Positions 1 through 12,935 of a stretch of DNA of 64,000 nucleotides are shown here, in pieces; the first letter of the stretch is position 1, and each line of letters starts with the position of its first letter. The DNA comes from Fasciola hepatica. Its lineage: Eukaryota > Platyhelminthes > Trematoda > Plagiorchiida > Fasciolidae. The DNA lies in NCBI GenBank assembly GCA_948099385.1, contig CANUEZ040000105.1, positions 4,025,001 to 4,089,000 of the forward strand. The letters are read 5' to 3'. The notes below the pieces were generated by a model that was given only the letters and a program-made list of their open reading frames with translations, had not been told where the DNA came from and did not search any database. The position numbers and the translations under genes are program-made.

Positions 1-2384
1 ATCGAAAGCTACGAATCAGCACCATGGTACTGATATACCAGTGTAACGATAATCATCTTTGTCCATGATTTTACCACGGTATTTTTTATCTAAATTCCGA
101 CCACCGAAAGCGGTTGCCATGTGGCCGTCGCTCTTATTTGCCCTCCTGCACGCTCTCATATACACTCTAATCATCTGGTTCTTCCTGGTAATTTGAAACA
201 CAGTTCTGGTTAAATTGTTCGTGCGGTGCCGAGCACTAGAGTAACTTGCAGGTGGTCCGCGCAGTACGACGGACCGAAAGGCACATTTAAAAAAGAAACT
301 GCAGGGCAAAGTTTGGCGACCTTACACCAGTTTTTCTGCCTCCAAAATAATAAATGACGGTCCGGCGGTAACTGAAGCGTACACAGGTAGGTTTGTAACT
401 ACGGTAAGAAAAATCACGTAAGGCTACCCACCATACAAATGCTGCGGGAACTACGTGAACAACTGAGTGTCGTAGTCCTGGCCTCTCCGCGTTTTAAAGT
501 AAACATTCGGGACAACCATTTGTTCATTAACTTTGTTCGACGCCCATTTGGGCGCATGGAATAAGACTCACATGCCAGCGTACTTATCTGGGGCTGCGGA
601 AAGCGAAGGGAGACTTGGGCAGTGTCACTCTAGTCAGATTGTAGTGGCCCTGCAGAGGCCGTTTCACTTTTAATTGTTAGTCGCCTCCCGTCGTCGAGCC
701 AGGCAGCGTACGCAGGAGTGGCTTTCATCCCACACTGAAAATGCCCCCAGCTTCCGCGTGACTGGAAAAGAACCCTTTGCGCGTCAAATCCAAGTCTACC
801 TTTAACTCCTCCACTCACCACAGGCTGCATACTTCCTTCCATGTCTGTAAAGCCTGTGGATTTAATTGTCCTCCCTTGTTCTTGGTTTGGTGTGTCGCGG
901 GAGCGATAACGCTTATCCTTCGGAACCGCACTGCATGCAATGGACGCCCTGCTACCACGATATCCTCTTCATCTCCATGCTTGACACCCACAGGTGACTT
1001 TAGCTTAGATTTTGATACGCCGTCACTGGTGCTAAGTATGGCAAGACCAGCTGCTAGACGATACCATTCTCCTACAACTCTTCTCGTCCCCCACTGGGCT
1101 ACGGTAACTCAGATCTAGACTGACTCTCACTATCAGAAGCAGAGCGATGATGCACGTCAGCTGCCTAAATTTATTCTTTAAATTATGGCAGCTGTCACCA
1201 CCTACATTACTTGACGTGACAGCTGAATCCTTCGTGAAGTCTTTATATTCGAGTAATTTTACCTTCCTCTAGCTACCAACTGTAGCTCGGGTTTCTGACT
1301 CACCCGCTGCCAACTGAGGTAATCGGTGGATGTGCGTTTGCCAATGTATATCGGGTCGTTTAAACTTGTTCTATAGAAAAACTCGCTTCCACAACTACAC
1401 GTAAAGTGTAAAGATTAGGCGTAGGCCAATAACGACTGGAGGAGCAGCCCCACTGTGTGTGGCCTGAATGCAGCAATACTGCGTATACACGGCCTTTTGA
1501 TGTACGGCCAACGTAAACGCCACTGGTAATGTAACACATAAGATCTTTTGACCGTGAAAATACTGTTTCAGTGTCTCACGTGCACGAAATGTCATTTTGA
1601 TCAGGAGCCGTGGCATCCACCGAGAGATCCTGGCGCGGTGTACTGAGCTTTCATTTCCCTGGCTGGTAGCCTCCTACGTTTATTAGCTTGGGACTGAATA
1701 TTCGACACGTTTCCGAAACACCCCGAAATTTGATGACTTTTGGGACAGACCATCTTACAGATGCTTGTTCTCTACTTCCACTACATTCGTATTAAAAGCG
1801 TTAAATAACATAATGACGTATAAGGCGTATTTCCCAGTTAGCCTTATACGGAGTCAGAGTACTGAGGAGATACCTGGAAGCCTCGGGACTCCTAACCCGC
1901 ATTTCCCTAAAAAACCTAAAGCTGACACTGCTTTCGGTTACGCCATGTTACGCACCCACTGAAAAAGCCGACTTCTGCCTATGTTTGGCAGCTCACTTAA
2001 CTGATTGTATTTCTCTTTCATGTCTTGATCCACAAGAAATCCGCAAAACACTGCGCCTCAGGTTGCTGCTCCATGGACACGTTATATTGCGATAAACTCC
2101 CACCAACCGCCATTATTTTTCCCTTCCTGGCTGAGGTACCTACCGAGCCAAGTGACCCCAAGCTGCACGATTGCCACCGAAGCTCTCGCTGGGGAGAAAC
2201 GCGTATGATACTTTAAGGCCTAAACCCTTTTCTTTCACTCCCACTGCTTGCCACGATACAAACCCACCATAATTCATTCGGCGAGTTGCATCAGCTAGCA
2301 TAGCATCACAAAGCCTGTAGCCCAGCTCTATGCTAACAGACGGCACGAGAACCACAGACCTTATTACATTATCATCACAACATC
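1..2384. other. Unassigned sequence
   Basis: No gene or element could be recognised on either strand. Only short open frames occur (at most 113 codons at 777-1118 plus and 97 codons at 16-309 minus), with no familiar motif. It may hold old transposon debris or non-coding host DNA. Confidence 0.4.
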
Positions 2385-4640
2385 ATGTGCTGCCCTTTAT
2401 CTTGTAGTAACCAACCGACCATAGTTGTTTATTTCTGGCCTTCCAGGGCGGAAAGCCTACTTCTGATTTAACGAAAATGACCGCATGCTCCAACCATTTT
2501 TCCGTCATGATTCGCTCGCCTATCGTTCTTGCCAGCAATCTTATTACTTCCCTCCCGTGTCTTTTTACTTCTGTATGCACACCTATCCATTTTTTGTTCC
2601 TATCGTTTTTCATCGTTACAGCCCTCACTGCATGATGTCACTCTTGCCATACCTGTTTTACTCTTCCCCAGCCCGAAATATGTTCTTTTCCAACCCATTT
2701 CGCTCCTCTCGGCTCCTCATCAGTATTCGCCTGTTACCTCCATATATCTATAAATCCCATTGATCGCATACCTCACTAGCTACCATTTTGCGATATACTT
2801 TTTTGTCCGTCTTATACCTCCCCCTTTGGGCAACAGACGAATCCGACAAAATGACCAATCACCATAAAAGAACTCGCCTTTCCAACGTTTGCATATTTTT
2901 GCGACCAAATGTTTTATCTTTTAACCATCTCCGTATTTTCCACCTCTAAATCCGTAATTCTTCCGTGGATCTTCCTCTTAGGCAGGGTACCGATTGGCAA
3001 TATCCGGCTCAATCCATTTGCGTAATGGCACGCAACTCCCCAGTTCCATTCCTCCAACTCCGACGCACAACTATTTCTCGTGCCCTTTGTTCCATCGCAG
3101 GCTTTCCCATCCGGGTTATTTTCTTCTTCTCGGTCTTTAACCTATGTCACCTGCAGTGAAACGATCTGACTTACCATCTCTTACTTGGTTTTCTTTGGTC
3201 ATCACTGTCGTCTGCTTCGTACATTGCTCGCCACAGGCATTTTCAGTGTGCCTCATGTGCTTTGCTGCTTTTCCGCGTTCCAACTGGTGTAAAGCAATCG
3301 TAACGTCATCATTCCCACCTACAGTTTCAAACCATGTGATCTGCCACTACCCAACCTTTCTGATCTTCCACTTCCTTATTTATCTTCCTTCATTTGCTGT
3401 TACAACTGATGCATCATAGCATACGGTTCTTCTAACATCCAAGTTACCGTTCTTCATGGACCTTTTACACTTCTCCAACAACCCTGTGCTTCCATCTGCT
3501 CCACGTTTTCCAGCCATTATCACGGCCATCTTCTTGTTGCATATTGTACGCCCATTTAATAACGCTTCACTCATGTTTAACCGTCACCACATGTCACACC
3601 TGCAATAATCAGACTGTAAGGTTAACTCTTACCTGTGTTCGTCGATCCTTTCCTTCATATTCCCTCGTTCGTCAATTTCTGCTCACAGCCATCACTTCTA
3701 TGATTCCCATGTTGGTTCTCTTTTGCTATTGATTCCTTATGTTCATCTGTCATAAACAAAGACATCAGGGTTTATCCGAATTAAGTCTTTACTATTTGAC
3801 CCAGGCCTTTCTGTCTCTTCCAAGCACTGCTACTTACGTGCCCCGTCTCTGCGCTGCGATCTGCTCCCGCTCAGATATATATATATGTATATATAAATTT
3901 GTATCCGCATATCTTCTCCGCCTCCTCCAGGTCTTTGCTGGCCAGGTTTCTTGCCACCATGCAGCCGCCCCTCAATATACACATCCATTCCGTCCTTATC
4001 TGTGCCTTACGTTTACAGTTTCTCGATCCCTCCGCGTCATTGCCGCCATCTGACTCACTCTTTATGTTTTGCTTTGCTAGCTCCCTGTTTCCAAATTGAC
4101 ACAGTGCATTTATTGCAGTAACGTACTCATAGCTATCTAGTCCCTAGCCATCTAACTCAAATTTTTTTCTTTCATTCTTCTCTTCACTTTTCCCTTTTTC
4201 TTCACCTTTTTTGTAGTGACATTTTCTCATGCCGATTCTCAGTCCTCCTCATGTAAAACCCCAGGTTCCGTTCCTCTCCACACGACTCCGCCAGCAGTCC
4301 CATCTCACCTTGACCTTCAAATTTGCCGAGTGCATACCTGAATCGATCTCTGGGTTCATTTAAACTCTTTCCATTACTCCTTTGTGTGCATACTCTTATC
4401 TCCCTCCCATCTCCTCCTATTTATTCCTTCCCCTCCCAAGTCTCGCCTACTTCTAAATTTTCATGAATTTTGTCTGCCGGTTGAGTCGCTTGTAAAAAGT
4501 TGACCATGCGTAAGGCATGCTTCGAGCGTTTTCGAAATAAACTAGCATTATTATTTTTATTATTATTATTATCGCTACAAAGACTACGACTGAAAGCCTT
4601 CTTCACACATAGTTAACCTCGGACCTGTGGAGAAGAGTGT
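2385..4640 (+). other. C/T-rich unassigned block
   Basis: The plus strand is persistently pyrimidine-rich over about 2.2 kb, with short runs of T and C and no ORF above about 104 codons. It ends near an ATT-rich tract at 4548-4572. Similar C/T-rich text occurs at about 43.9-44.6 kb and in the plus-strand R1 copy at 51.5-53.2 kb, so it is probably a member of a non-coding interspersed repeat class. No clear alignment to those could be made by eye. Confidence 0.3.
4548..4572. repeat. (ATT)n-like microsatellite
   Basis: An imperfect run of ATT/TTA units. Such tails often mark the 3' end of a retroposed repeat. Here it lies at the right edge of the C/T-rich block. Confidence 0.7.
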
Positions 4641-5641
4641 TGATCTAGCTGAACACACGTCATGGTCATATGCCTGACCACTATCCCCTAAAGACAAACA
4701 GTCGATATCGCTTGGGGAACTGTCTGTGGAACTCGCAGCAAGGCCTCGCGGTGTAAACAGTAACAACAGCATCTACCTTGACGAAAGCCTTGCGTTCCAA
4801 GTATGACTGCCTGAAATAGTGGAGGAGATGCCTTTCAGGGGTGGAAAGGCATTTCCCGTTAGAAGCGCGACGCTTTATTCGGCGATGAAAGCAGTAATAA
4901 TTGATGAAATAGTATTTTATTCTGCTCGCCAAAACTATATCACTTTTGTCAGCCACTCCATCCACGAGAGAATTATACACGTAGAAACTTGATGAAGTGA
5001 CCCGTTGAGGCTGCCAAAAATCAGAAGTAATACACTCCAAGTTTGAGTGGCTTCTCCGCTCTGGGCACCAAAGCTCAACGGCATCTTCCGAGTCCTTTTT
5101 CTCCACCACGTCAACCTGGCTTCGGTTGACTGTGGCTTACGCGGCCTGCGAGCGGGTTTATATTTGTCCATTCAACCAGCAAACTCACAGATAGCGCCAT
5201 ACGTAAGCAAAAGTTCGATTTTAAGCATATAAGTTTTTTACGCCCAGTCAAAGTGAACAGGTTAAGCGCCAAGGGTGTGTGGGGCACATCTAAAATCTAG
5301 GCACGATTCTTTCCATTTCCAGGCTTCAACTTGTACCAACCTAGTTAGGGCGGGTCCGAACTTCTGAATCTTGCATAATGTGCTGCTATATAACTTAATT
5401 TGGTATAACTGAGGTTGTTTTTATCGTCCTTGTACCAATAAATTATCTTTAAACAGTCTACCAACACATTTTAGATTTTGGGGAAAAACTCTTGTATTTC
5501 CTAGTCGTCGAGGAACCAGTTTCTTGCTTCTATGAGGCATCAGTATCGGCGTAGTATTTCTGTTTCCTCTGATCCCTGCCAAAATTAAATTGCCCTCGTT
5601 TTTGGAGGCCTGCGAAGAGCGAGTACTTAGTGAGGTAGCGT
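4641..5641. other. Unassigned sequence with a 142-codon minus-strand open frame
   Basis: The longest open frame runs from 5109 to 4681 on the minus strand (142 codons). It is rich in basic and aromatic residues and contains no motif I recognise. A second minus frame (5171-4935) overlaps it. Nothing shows that either is a gene: no splice consensus, coiled coil or membrane segment stands out. Confidence 0.3.
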
Positions 5642-8625
5642 GTGGCATGTGCCAATGATGGGCACATGCAAGACGCTCAGGAACCCAAGAAAAGCAACAC
5701 TGGACTTGCTGCCAGAATAATTGTATTGAATGAATACGTGGTCTTTGTGGGAGTGCAAATAGGACCTACCAGACCAGTTCTGATTGAGTACGTAGACCCG
5801 ACCATCAAAGACCAGCTAGTAGCAAGAATGAGGAAAGCATGTCGTCGAATATTGAGATGTATCGTAAATGTTATGCAGAAAAAGGGCACAACGGCAAAAG
5901 GAAGTGCCGACCTGAGAGGAAGTCAAGACTGACCATGGAGCAAACCCGGGATTTTCCAGAAACAAGCTGGGCAATAAAAACCAGGCTCTGTATCAAGAGC
6001 AGCCTACTTGGCAAGCGTTGTCAAAGGTGGTTGTATTGAAGACGTTTTAGGAAATGACCTGCCGAGGATTTGTCCGGCAAGGGGCAAAAAAGGTCCTAAT
6101 CAGCCTGTCATGCGGTCTCCCGGGGCGAAAGCAACCGGAATTGATACTGTACCGTCCATGAGTTGCACGCAAGATTTCCACGTAACGAGATGAGCAGCCA
6201 CGGAGGCGAGCCAGCAAACTACGGGGCCGAAAACACCAGAAAGGCAAAACGCGGCAGCCACTCGAGTACTCAGCCCAAGGCAAAGCACACTAGAGGAAAA
6301 AGGGCAACGCCCGCTGAAAGGGCCGCCGTAGTGCAATCAACCGAAGCTTGCAGCATTAGGAAAAATTGAGAGGAAATAACGGCCTAAGCCGATCACTAAA
6401 ATGTTGAGATTAGTGAAGTCTCGTAGACCTGGCTGCTCGAAAAGGACTGTTCACCGCAAGGTGAGGAACATCACCGTCTAGTATATTGATGGGACAGGAA
6501 ATGACACAGTCAGAGTAGGAGTAGCTTCCCTCCTCAGAGAAGGACGGTTGCTAGTGGAATCACAAGTAAACTTGAGTGTGGCAAGCACTCATATATATGC
6601 CATCATGAAATTGCAGGGAAGAAAGACAGCTGTTTCACGAGTACGCAGAAGCACGAACTTTGATCTAGGCGAGGACAGAGATTGATGAGTGCGTTGTGGC
6701 AGTTGCAGGGATCAGCAGGTGAGCATCCAACAGCAAGAGACCAACCTGCCGTAGGTAGATTGGACAACAGGTAGCAGAGGAGGGCTCCGTCGACTGATTC
6801 AGGATATAAGAGGAAAAGCTGGGCACCGATTGAGGCGGCCGCCTTCATTTACGGACCCAGTGATCACAGGGCGCTGAAATGACATAGATCGTTAAGTTCG
6901 ATGCTGTTTTAGGGCAGAAATGCTCATAGGACCGACATATTTCCCTCTTTATCAGGCACTTGAAAGCCACAGGAAAATCGGACGGAAGCTTTAGGAGTCT
7001 AAATGAAGAGGAACTCCGTAATGGAGCTGCGGAACAAAACTTGGGGGATAAGGGACGGGGAAGCTGGAGCAGAGGAAGTATGACAGAGGCTCACAGGACA
7101 ACTTCTGGGGCTGTTAAAAGTAACTTTTAAAGTCACTGCTGATATAACCGTTCAAACGCTTTTATTGGGAATCGAGTGGGACCACTGATCCTGAGAAAGG
7201 AGGGCGAGGTATGTGATGACGATCAAAGCAGAGCTAATGACTTGGGTCCGTGACTTAAGAGTGTATATGGATTTGATGGGGACGACAAACAATGACCGAG
7301 AAACAACTGATCTCTCCCACTGTTTCCAACCTTCGAATAGTGGATGGGGAGAGAAATAAATCGTTGGAAAGAACAGGCACACTAGTCGGCGGGGCCTTAT
7401 GGCGTACTTGCATCCATCAATCAGTGCTTGGCCGCCACTATCGTTGCACGAACCTGTCATCGATACTGTGGCACATTTATTCAAGAGGTGTCATCTTTAG
7501 GCCGGAGGTTTCCGACAACTGCTTCTATTCACAAGAAGGAATTGCCCTCCGGAGGGGAAAATTACCGCCCTGTGAGCCTTTCTTTTATCCTCTGCAGGTG
7601 TTTGGAGCGACTGGTAAGGGAACGCACAGGTCGACACAGTGAACCACAAGTAGCGCTTTGGGGCACTTCGCGGGCTCTGAAAGACATCGCGTTTATCGAA
7701 CCTTACCATTTTCTCAGGCGAAGTCACTAACCAGCAGACTCAAGGCGGGACGGTTGAGGTTTTGTTACCTAGACTTCAGCAGGTCCTTGAAATCAGTTAA
7801 CCATGGCTATTGATGGGTGAGCGCAAAGCTTTGAGATGGAAGAGCAAAAGCACAAGTGGGTACCAGGCCTTCTGGGTATCGGGAAGTTTTATGTAAACTT
7901 AAGAGCTTGCTGGTTGAAAACAGCAGAGTTACCTAGCGGGGGACTTCAAAGGTCAGCTTCGAGCACAATACATTTTATTCTCCACATAAACGATTTACCA
8001 AATTATTCATCGAAGTTATGCTTAATTTTTGCGAACGATATAGAATTTGTAGGACCAGAGAATGAGGATGACTCGGCAATTGGAACTGACGCGGATGGCT
8101 GGCCCGGCAAACAAATGTGATGTGGTCATAAAAGGAAAGCAAGATCCAATCACCTACCAGAGCTTGAGTGGGGGTGACGGTAATGGGAGAAAATGGACCA
8201 ATCGCGGTTGTGGTGAATAATTCACCAAGGGAATTGGGTGTCAAAATGAGTAGAGACTTCAAGTGGGCTGGACAGAGTAGGCTACCTGCCCGTGGGGCAA
8301 GAGGATAGCTCTTTTAGCTGCGCTCGACCACATTCCGCAGAAAGGTGGGAGTATTCAAACAGTATATAGGGCAGCATTGAGGCTGCTTTAGGAACAGTGT
8401 GCTGACTTGCACACCGTTTTTGGAAAAAGATACAGCCTGTCTTGATAAGGTTCTACGACCAGCCACTCGGGCGGTTAAAAAACAACGAGGAAAATCGTTC
8501 GAACAAGGACTGCATGTTGTGGGAATCTTCTCGCTCGGGAAAAAGAGGCTCAGACGAGAACTGATTAGGGCTTTTAAAATCCTGGGGTAGTTACACAAAG
8601 AGTGAAGATGGAGAGGAAATGGCCA
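5642..8625 (+). pseudogene. Decayed CR1-like LINE, copy 1
   Basis: Remnant of a non-LTR retrotransposon read on the plus strand. At 5642-5932 a 96-codon frame contains a PVLIEYVD-type stretch resembling the end of the RNA-binding module in CR1-family ORF1, which is a weak match. At 7428-7730 the frame contains ENYRPVSLSFILCRCLERLV, the characteristic RT segment. At 7836-8120 come a product-like HINDLP motif and a degenerate FANDIEF replacing FADD. At 8399-8590 is ATRAVKK with LRRELIRAFKIL, the conserved CR1 C-terminal region. Frames change repeatedly and no full domain is open, so the copy is dead. The order ORF1, RT, C-terminus is collinear with the copy at 54.4-58.8 kb. The 5' boundary is uncertain. 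Confidence 0.7.
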
Positions 8626-9174
8626 CTTGCAATAAACCAGCTGAATTAAGTTGAACTTTTCCTCATACAGAATCTCTACGGCGCGTCATCGATCGTTACA
8701 ATGGGTGCCGATCTCCGCACATACCACTGAAATCATTCTGGAGGCTCGATTTGCCTCGACTACGAGCGCGGGGCGTGCGGTTCGAAAAGTTCCTTGTTTG
8801 ACGATCGACGGGTTGTCCAAGACGGAGACTTTTACGCTTCTCAAACCATACGGAAAGCATCTTTCCGCTGTCAGGTGATCCACCTTTCAGGTTTCCGGCA
8901 CTACAAGACGCTACTTGCAGTCAAGATTAGTATCCTGAACCTTTTCGACCCGTCTGGTTGACCATCTTCCAGGTCACCGGCAACACCAGGTGCGAAAGGC
9001 TATCAAGATTTACATTTTGAACCCTTTCCGTTGTTGGAGGGAGTATCCTACAGCTCACCGGTGGCATCCAGACAACAAGATTAATACGAGATTCGAGACA
9101 ATTTGTGCTTCAGGCTAGTACCCATGGACTACTTCAACGCTTCAAGACTTCAGGACTGCGCAGTTGCGATCACC
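8626..9174. other. Unassigned spacer between two LINE remnants
   Basis: Short open frames only. It could be the 3' untranslated part of copy 1 or the 5' part of copy 2, but nothing in it identifies which. Confidence 0.4.
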
Positions 9175-11655
9175 CCTATAGACAGAAGAGCTAATGTTGT
9201 CTTTATCTACAGAGCACCAAGTACCAACCGCGACCAGGATGCTCACCACTGCGGACCCTGACGAAGCCAGTTCAGGACGCTCAGCAAACCTCCATAGTGG
9301 GTAACCTCAATCCACCGCACGGTGACTGGACGGTTAAAGTCTGCTTGCCGGGATGGGAGGAGGAAACCTACTTAGAATGGATGCTTGCTAAGCATTGTAC
9401 CAGCATATTAGGGAAAATACCAGATTTGGGGCTGGATGCGTTCCATCCTTGCTGGCTCTAGTAATAACAAATCTCTCCAATGATGTATCTGAACCGCGGT
9501 ACCGTGGGCCGCTGGGCGAGAGTGACCACGTGTGGATCAAAATCATCCTGTTTATGCGGCGACCCAAGGTACCTCAAAGGCTGATTCGGAACTTCGGTGG
9601 CATGGACATAGATAAGCTTCTCAATAGAACGACGGGGCTGATGTGGGGTGCGGTGGAGGGAGCTGCTGTCGAGGAACGCTGTAAGGTCGTAGAAGGATCT
9701 CTAGTTGCTCTCCAGGAAGAGTTTGCATCCTAGAAACTAAGGAGTAAGGAGGGCAAACCAGTGAAGGGAAGGCTGCAGTAACCGAGGTTATCGAGCGTGG
9801 AAACTTCAACCAGAAACTTTACTGAGCTTCCAGCGGTCGCCTGGTCTAGACCCGTTACGCAAAGCTCAGAAACGAGACGGTGGACCTTCTGTGAACTTCT
9901 AAGCGAGAGTTTAAACTTTGATTAGCCAAGTGCGCAAGGCAGCAGCCGAAGAAGTTCTATGGCTACGTACAGCCGAAAGGCTCAGCAAAGGATGCGGTAG
10001 GTCCACTATCCACTGGGGACCATGGTGTTGGTGCTGATGACTAGGGCAAAGCAGGCGCCCCGGGGAAATACTTTGGTGGTGTGCTTAGGATAGATAGTGG
10101 GGTACGAGTCGACTTGGCACCGGTATGCCCTCCTCCGCAGTTAAACGAGCTGAACCTCTCAGAGGGAATCGTGTGTGAGTACCTAAAGGAATTGAAAAGT
10201 CGCAAGCCAGCGGGCTCAGATGGCATCTACCCAGCCATCGTCAAACCGTTGGTGGATATCGTGGCTCAGTCGGTGTGCAGGCTATACAGGTCCATGTTGG
10301 ACCAAAGTAAGCTGCCCCGGCACTGGAAAGTCACGGCTGTAGCGACGATACATAAGGGTGGACGGCAGTCGGCTATGGATAACCACAGGCCGGTAGGCCT
10401 GACTGGTATCCTGTGTAAGGTTTTTGAGAAGATTGTCCATGCTCACAACTTTCAGCACCTACTGGAGCATTCCATGCTGAGCACGGCCCAGCATGGATTC
10501 CTAAGATATAGGCCTTGCCTGACCAATTTTATGTACCTCTTAGATGGGGTGACCCGACGAGTGGATGAAGGTAAACAATTTGAGGTGTGTTACCTCGACT
10601 TTAGCAAGGCTTTCGATTCCTTCGATCCCTGTCTGTAGCTGAGCAGGATAAAGACGTTAAGTATAGGCTGGTGAGTATATAGGCTGCTGGTGGACTTCCT
10701 ATCCTACAGGACGTTCTACTTCAAAGTAGGGGGTAGGCGCTCCGGCTTGGGGAATGCCAACAGAGGCGTACCCTAGGATCTGTCCCGCGCCCGATGCTGT
10801 TCTTCTTGTTGGTTAACGACTCGGCCTCCGTCATCCAAAGCCCGGGTTAACTTTTGCGGATGGCATGAAAGCTGGGAGATCTGGGGGTAGGGCAGATTTG
10901 GGCAGGTATATTAGAACCATCCTGAACTGGGCATAGAACTGGGACTTACCGGTGGGAGCTGGAAAAAGCCATCTGTTGTCAGGGTCGACAGAAGGCCCGA
11001 CGGTCACACATGACCAAGAGCTGTTTACCGTAGAAGCAGTCAGTAGAGATAAATACCTAGAGGTCATCCTCAGCAGTGACCTTAAGTGGTCGGGCCAGAG
11101 CAAAACTGCCGTGCAAAAGGCTCATTGTAATCCCTTTAGACTGCGATCACCGTTGTCGTGCAGGCAGCCGGAAATATCCGCACCTATTTACATGGCTATG
11201 GTATGACCTACCCTTGGAGGCAGCTTACAGGCTTGGCCACCCTTCTACAAAAAGGACGCCGTCTGCCTAGAGAAAGCTCAGCTTCTCGCGACGCAAATGG
11301 TTGAAAGTCAGAGGTGTAAGAAACACGAGCACAGACTCTGTGATCTGAGTCTTTTCTCGTTGGAAAGGTGGAGACGTTGAGGGATCTTATGGAAACATTC
11401 GAGGTAATCAATGGTTTTTATGGTCTTAGGTTGGATAGTCTATTCCAAATGGCTTTAGGTTCCCGAACAAGTGGACACGAAAGGAAGTTGAAGTTTGAGC
11501 TAGGTTGATAACCAGATCGCACTCCCTTAGCTATTGGGTAGCGAACATTTGGAACAGTCTTCCTGTTGGAATGATAGACCTGTAGACCGCCCGGTTCTTC
11601 AGAGCTTCCCTGGATTATAACTGTTGGGAGATATTTTCTGGTAGTGAGCTTTGGG
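9175..11655 (+). pseudogene. Decayed CR1-like LINE, copy 2 (endonuclease and RT)
   Basis: A second CR1-like LINE ORF2 on the plus strand. Near 9205 VFIYRAPSTNRDQDA matches the conserved YRAP segment of the apurinic-type endonuclease, followed near 9300 by a degraded GDFNAPH-like segment. At 9395-9733 an open frame holds the endonuclease C-terminus, with SLLALVITNLSND and GESDHVW (the catalytic SDH). The RT lies in a 185-codon frame at 10081-10638: KPAGSDGIYP, LPRHWKVTAVATIHKGG, NHRPVGLTGILCKVFEKIV, QHGFLRYRPC and CYLDFSKAFDS. Past 10638 the frame is broken, but RT C-terminal sequence continues to about 11.6 kb. Endonuclease and RT are in separate frames, so the copy is inactive. Confidence 0.85.
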
Positions 11656-11889
11656 TACCTTCGCTATATGGATGTCGAGAATCACTGTGGTCGTTCTGAT
11701 TTGCTTTTTAATTGATGTCTTCTTTTGTTGCACACTGTCTCGGTGAACTCTCAGAATATTTATTGTCTCTGGCCGTTGACTTGCGATTGGGTTTTACGTT
11801 TCCTCCTCCTTCAGGCGGGAATTCGACGAAACATACTGTGCAGTGGTGGTTGCTTTACTAGCGTACATTTCATCAAAAGAATTCTGGAG
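11656..11889. other. Short unassigned spacer
   Basis: Sequence between the end of LINE copy 2 and the first recognisable Penelope RT residues. It may be a LINE 3' tail. No motif seen. Confidence 0.3.
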
Positions 11890-12935
11890 GCTAGATTGGC
11901 CATAACCAAAGCGTGTCCGGAACTACGAAAATGTCTGAAACCACTCATAAGCGGACCAAACCACCCTGTAACCTGTGAGCAGCAGCTTTCGTAATAATAA
12001 ATAACGTAACTGTGGAAAAAGACAAAGCAATTATTTCATTTGATGTCACCACTCCATCTATTTCCATTGGCCTGAACCTAGCAAAGAACTTAACCAGAGA
12101 ACTCCCTCAAGAAAGCTACCCGAACAAATCACTGGAAGCACAAACAGTTTACAAACAGCTGGAAATGAGCCTTCACACCTGCTTCAAACTTGATGGATAC
12201 GATTACGAACAAGCCAAAGGAACACCATTGGGTTCAGTACCATCCGGATTTCTCGCCAAAGCTGTAAAAAAGACCCTGGAAGCCGTACACTACCGAGGAT
12301 CCGGCCTAAGTTATGGGTCAGATATCTGGATGACACTTTCCTCCTCGTAGAACACTCAGATATTGAAAACACATAAAAAGTGACCAATAACATCTTCGGC
12401 GACATCAAATTCATCACGGAGTTGGAGAACAATGAAGAGTAGGCATTCCTGAACGTGCCCGTGAAAAGAAACGGGAACGGCACAATGGAAGCATCCGTGT
12501 ATCGGAAAAAGTACACGGATCATGTATAAAGCTTTCACAGCAATCATCCAAATCTTCATAAGGTGTCATTCATTAGGACCCTGTTCACGAGAGCTAAAAC
12601 CCACTGCAACATTACAGAACAGAGAAAGCGGGAATAAAACTACCTCCTCGGAATGTTCCAGCAAAAAGGATATCCAAGAAACTTCATAGGGAGAACCTTG
12701 TATGGGATGAAAGGACAAATAAATCAAGGAACCCAACCCAACAGAAGGATCACAATACCACGTATCAAGAACGACTGTGAAACAACGGCAAGATTGTTTC
12801 AAATTCAAGACATAGCAGTAACCCACAGACCAACCAAAACTGTGAGTGTACGGGATCTTGGTCCTGTAAATGAGTTACTCGCAGATAAACGGGCCCCAGG
12901 TCACAAGATGAAGAACACCGAATCGCTGTGCTAAG
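11890..12935 (+). pseudogene. Penelope-like element RT fragment
   Basis: Plus-strand relative of the Penelope RT at 22586-23944. From about 11897 the reading matches the palm segment upstream of the first catalytic motif, broken by stops. The frame at 12012-12350 contains ISFDVTTPSISIGLNLAKN (motif A, SFDV) and AKGTPLGSVPSGFLA (motif B-like). Past 12350 the YVDD region is destroyed. The frame at 12653-12934 carries the RT C-terminus (YPRNFIGRTLYGM, then VTHRPTKT), which is followed in intact copies by the linker to GIY-YIG. That endonuclease is displaced to 14236, so about 1.3 kb of foreign or rearranged DNA lies between. Confidence 0.85.

Noticed and set aside
2693..2725. CTGATGAG ... GAAA on the minus strand near 2.7 kb as a hammerhead core
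   Set aside because: The intervening bases do not form a complementary stem II.
4681..5109. 142-codon minus-strand frame as a host exon
   Set aside because: No recognised domain, no clear splice sites, and a competing overlapping frame. Left as unassigned.
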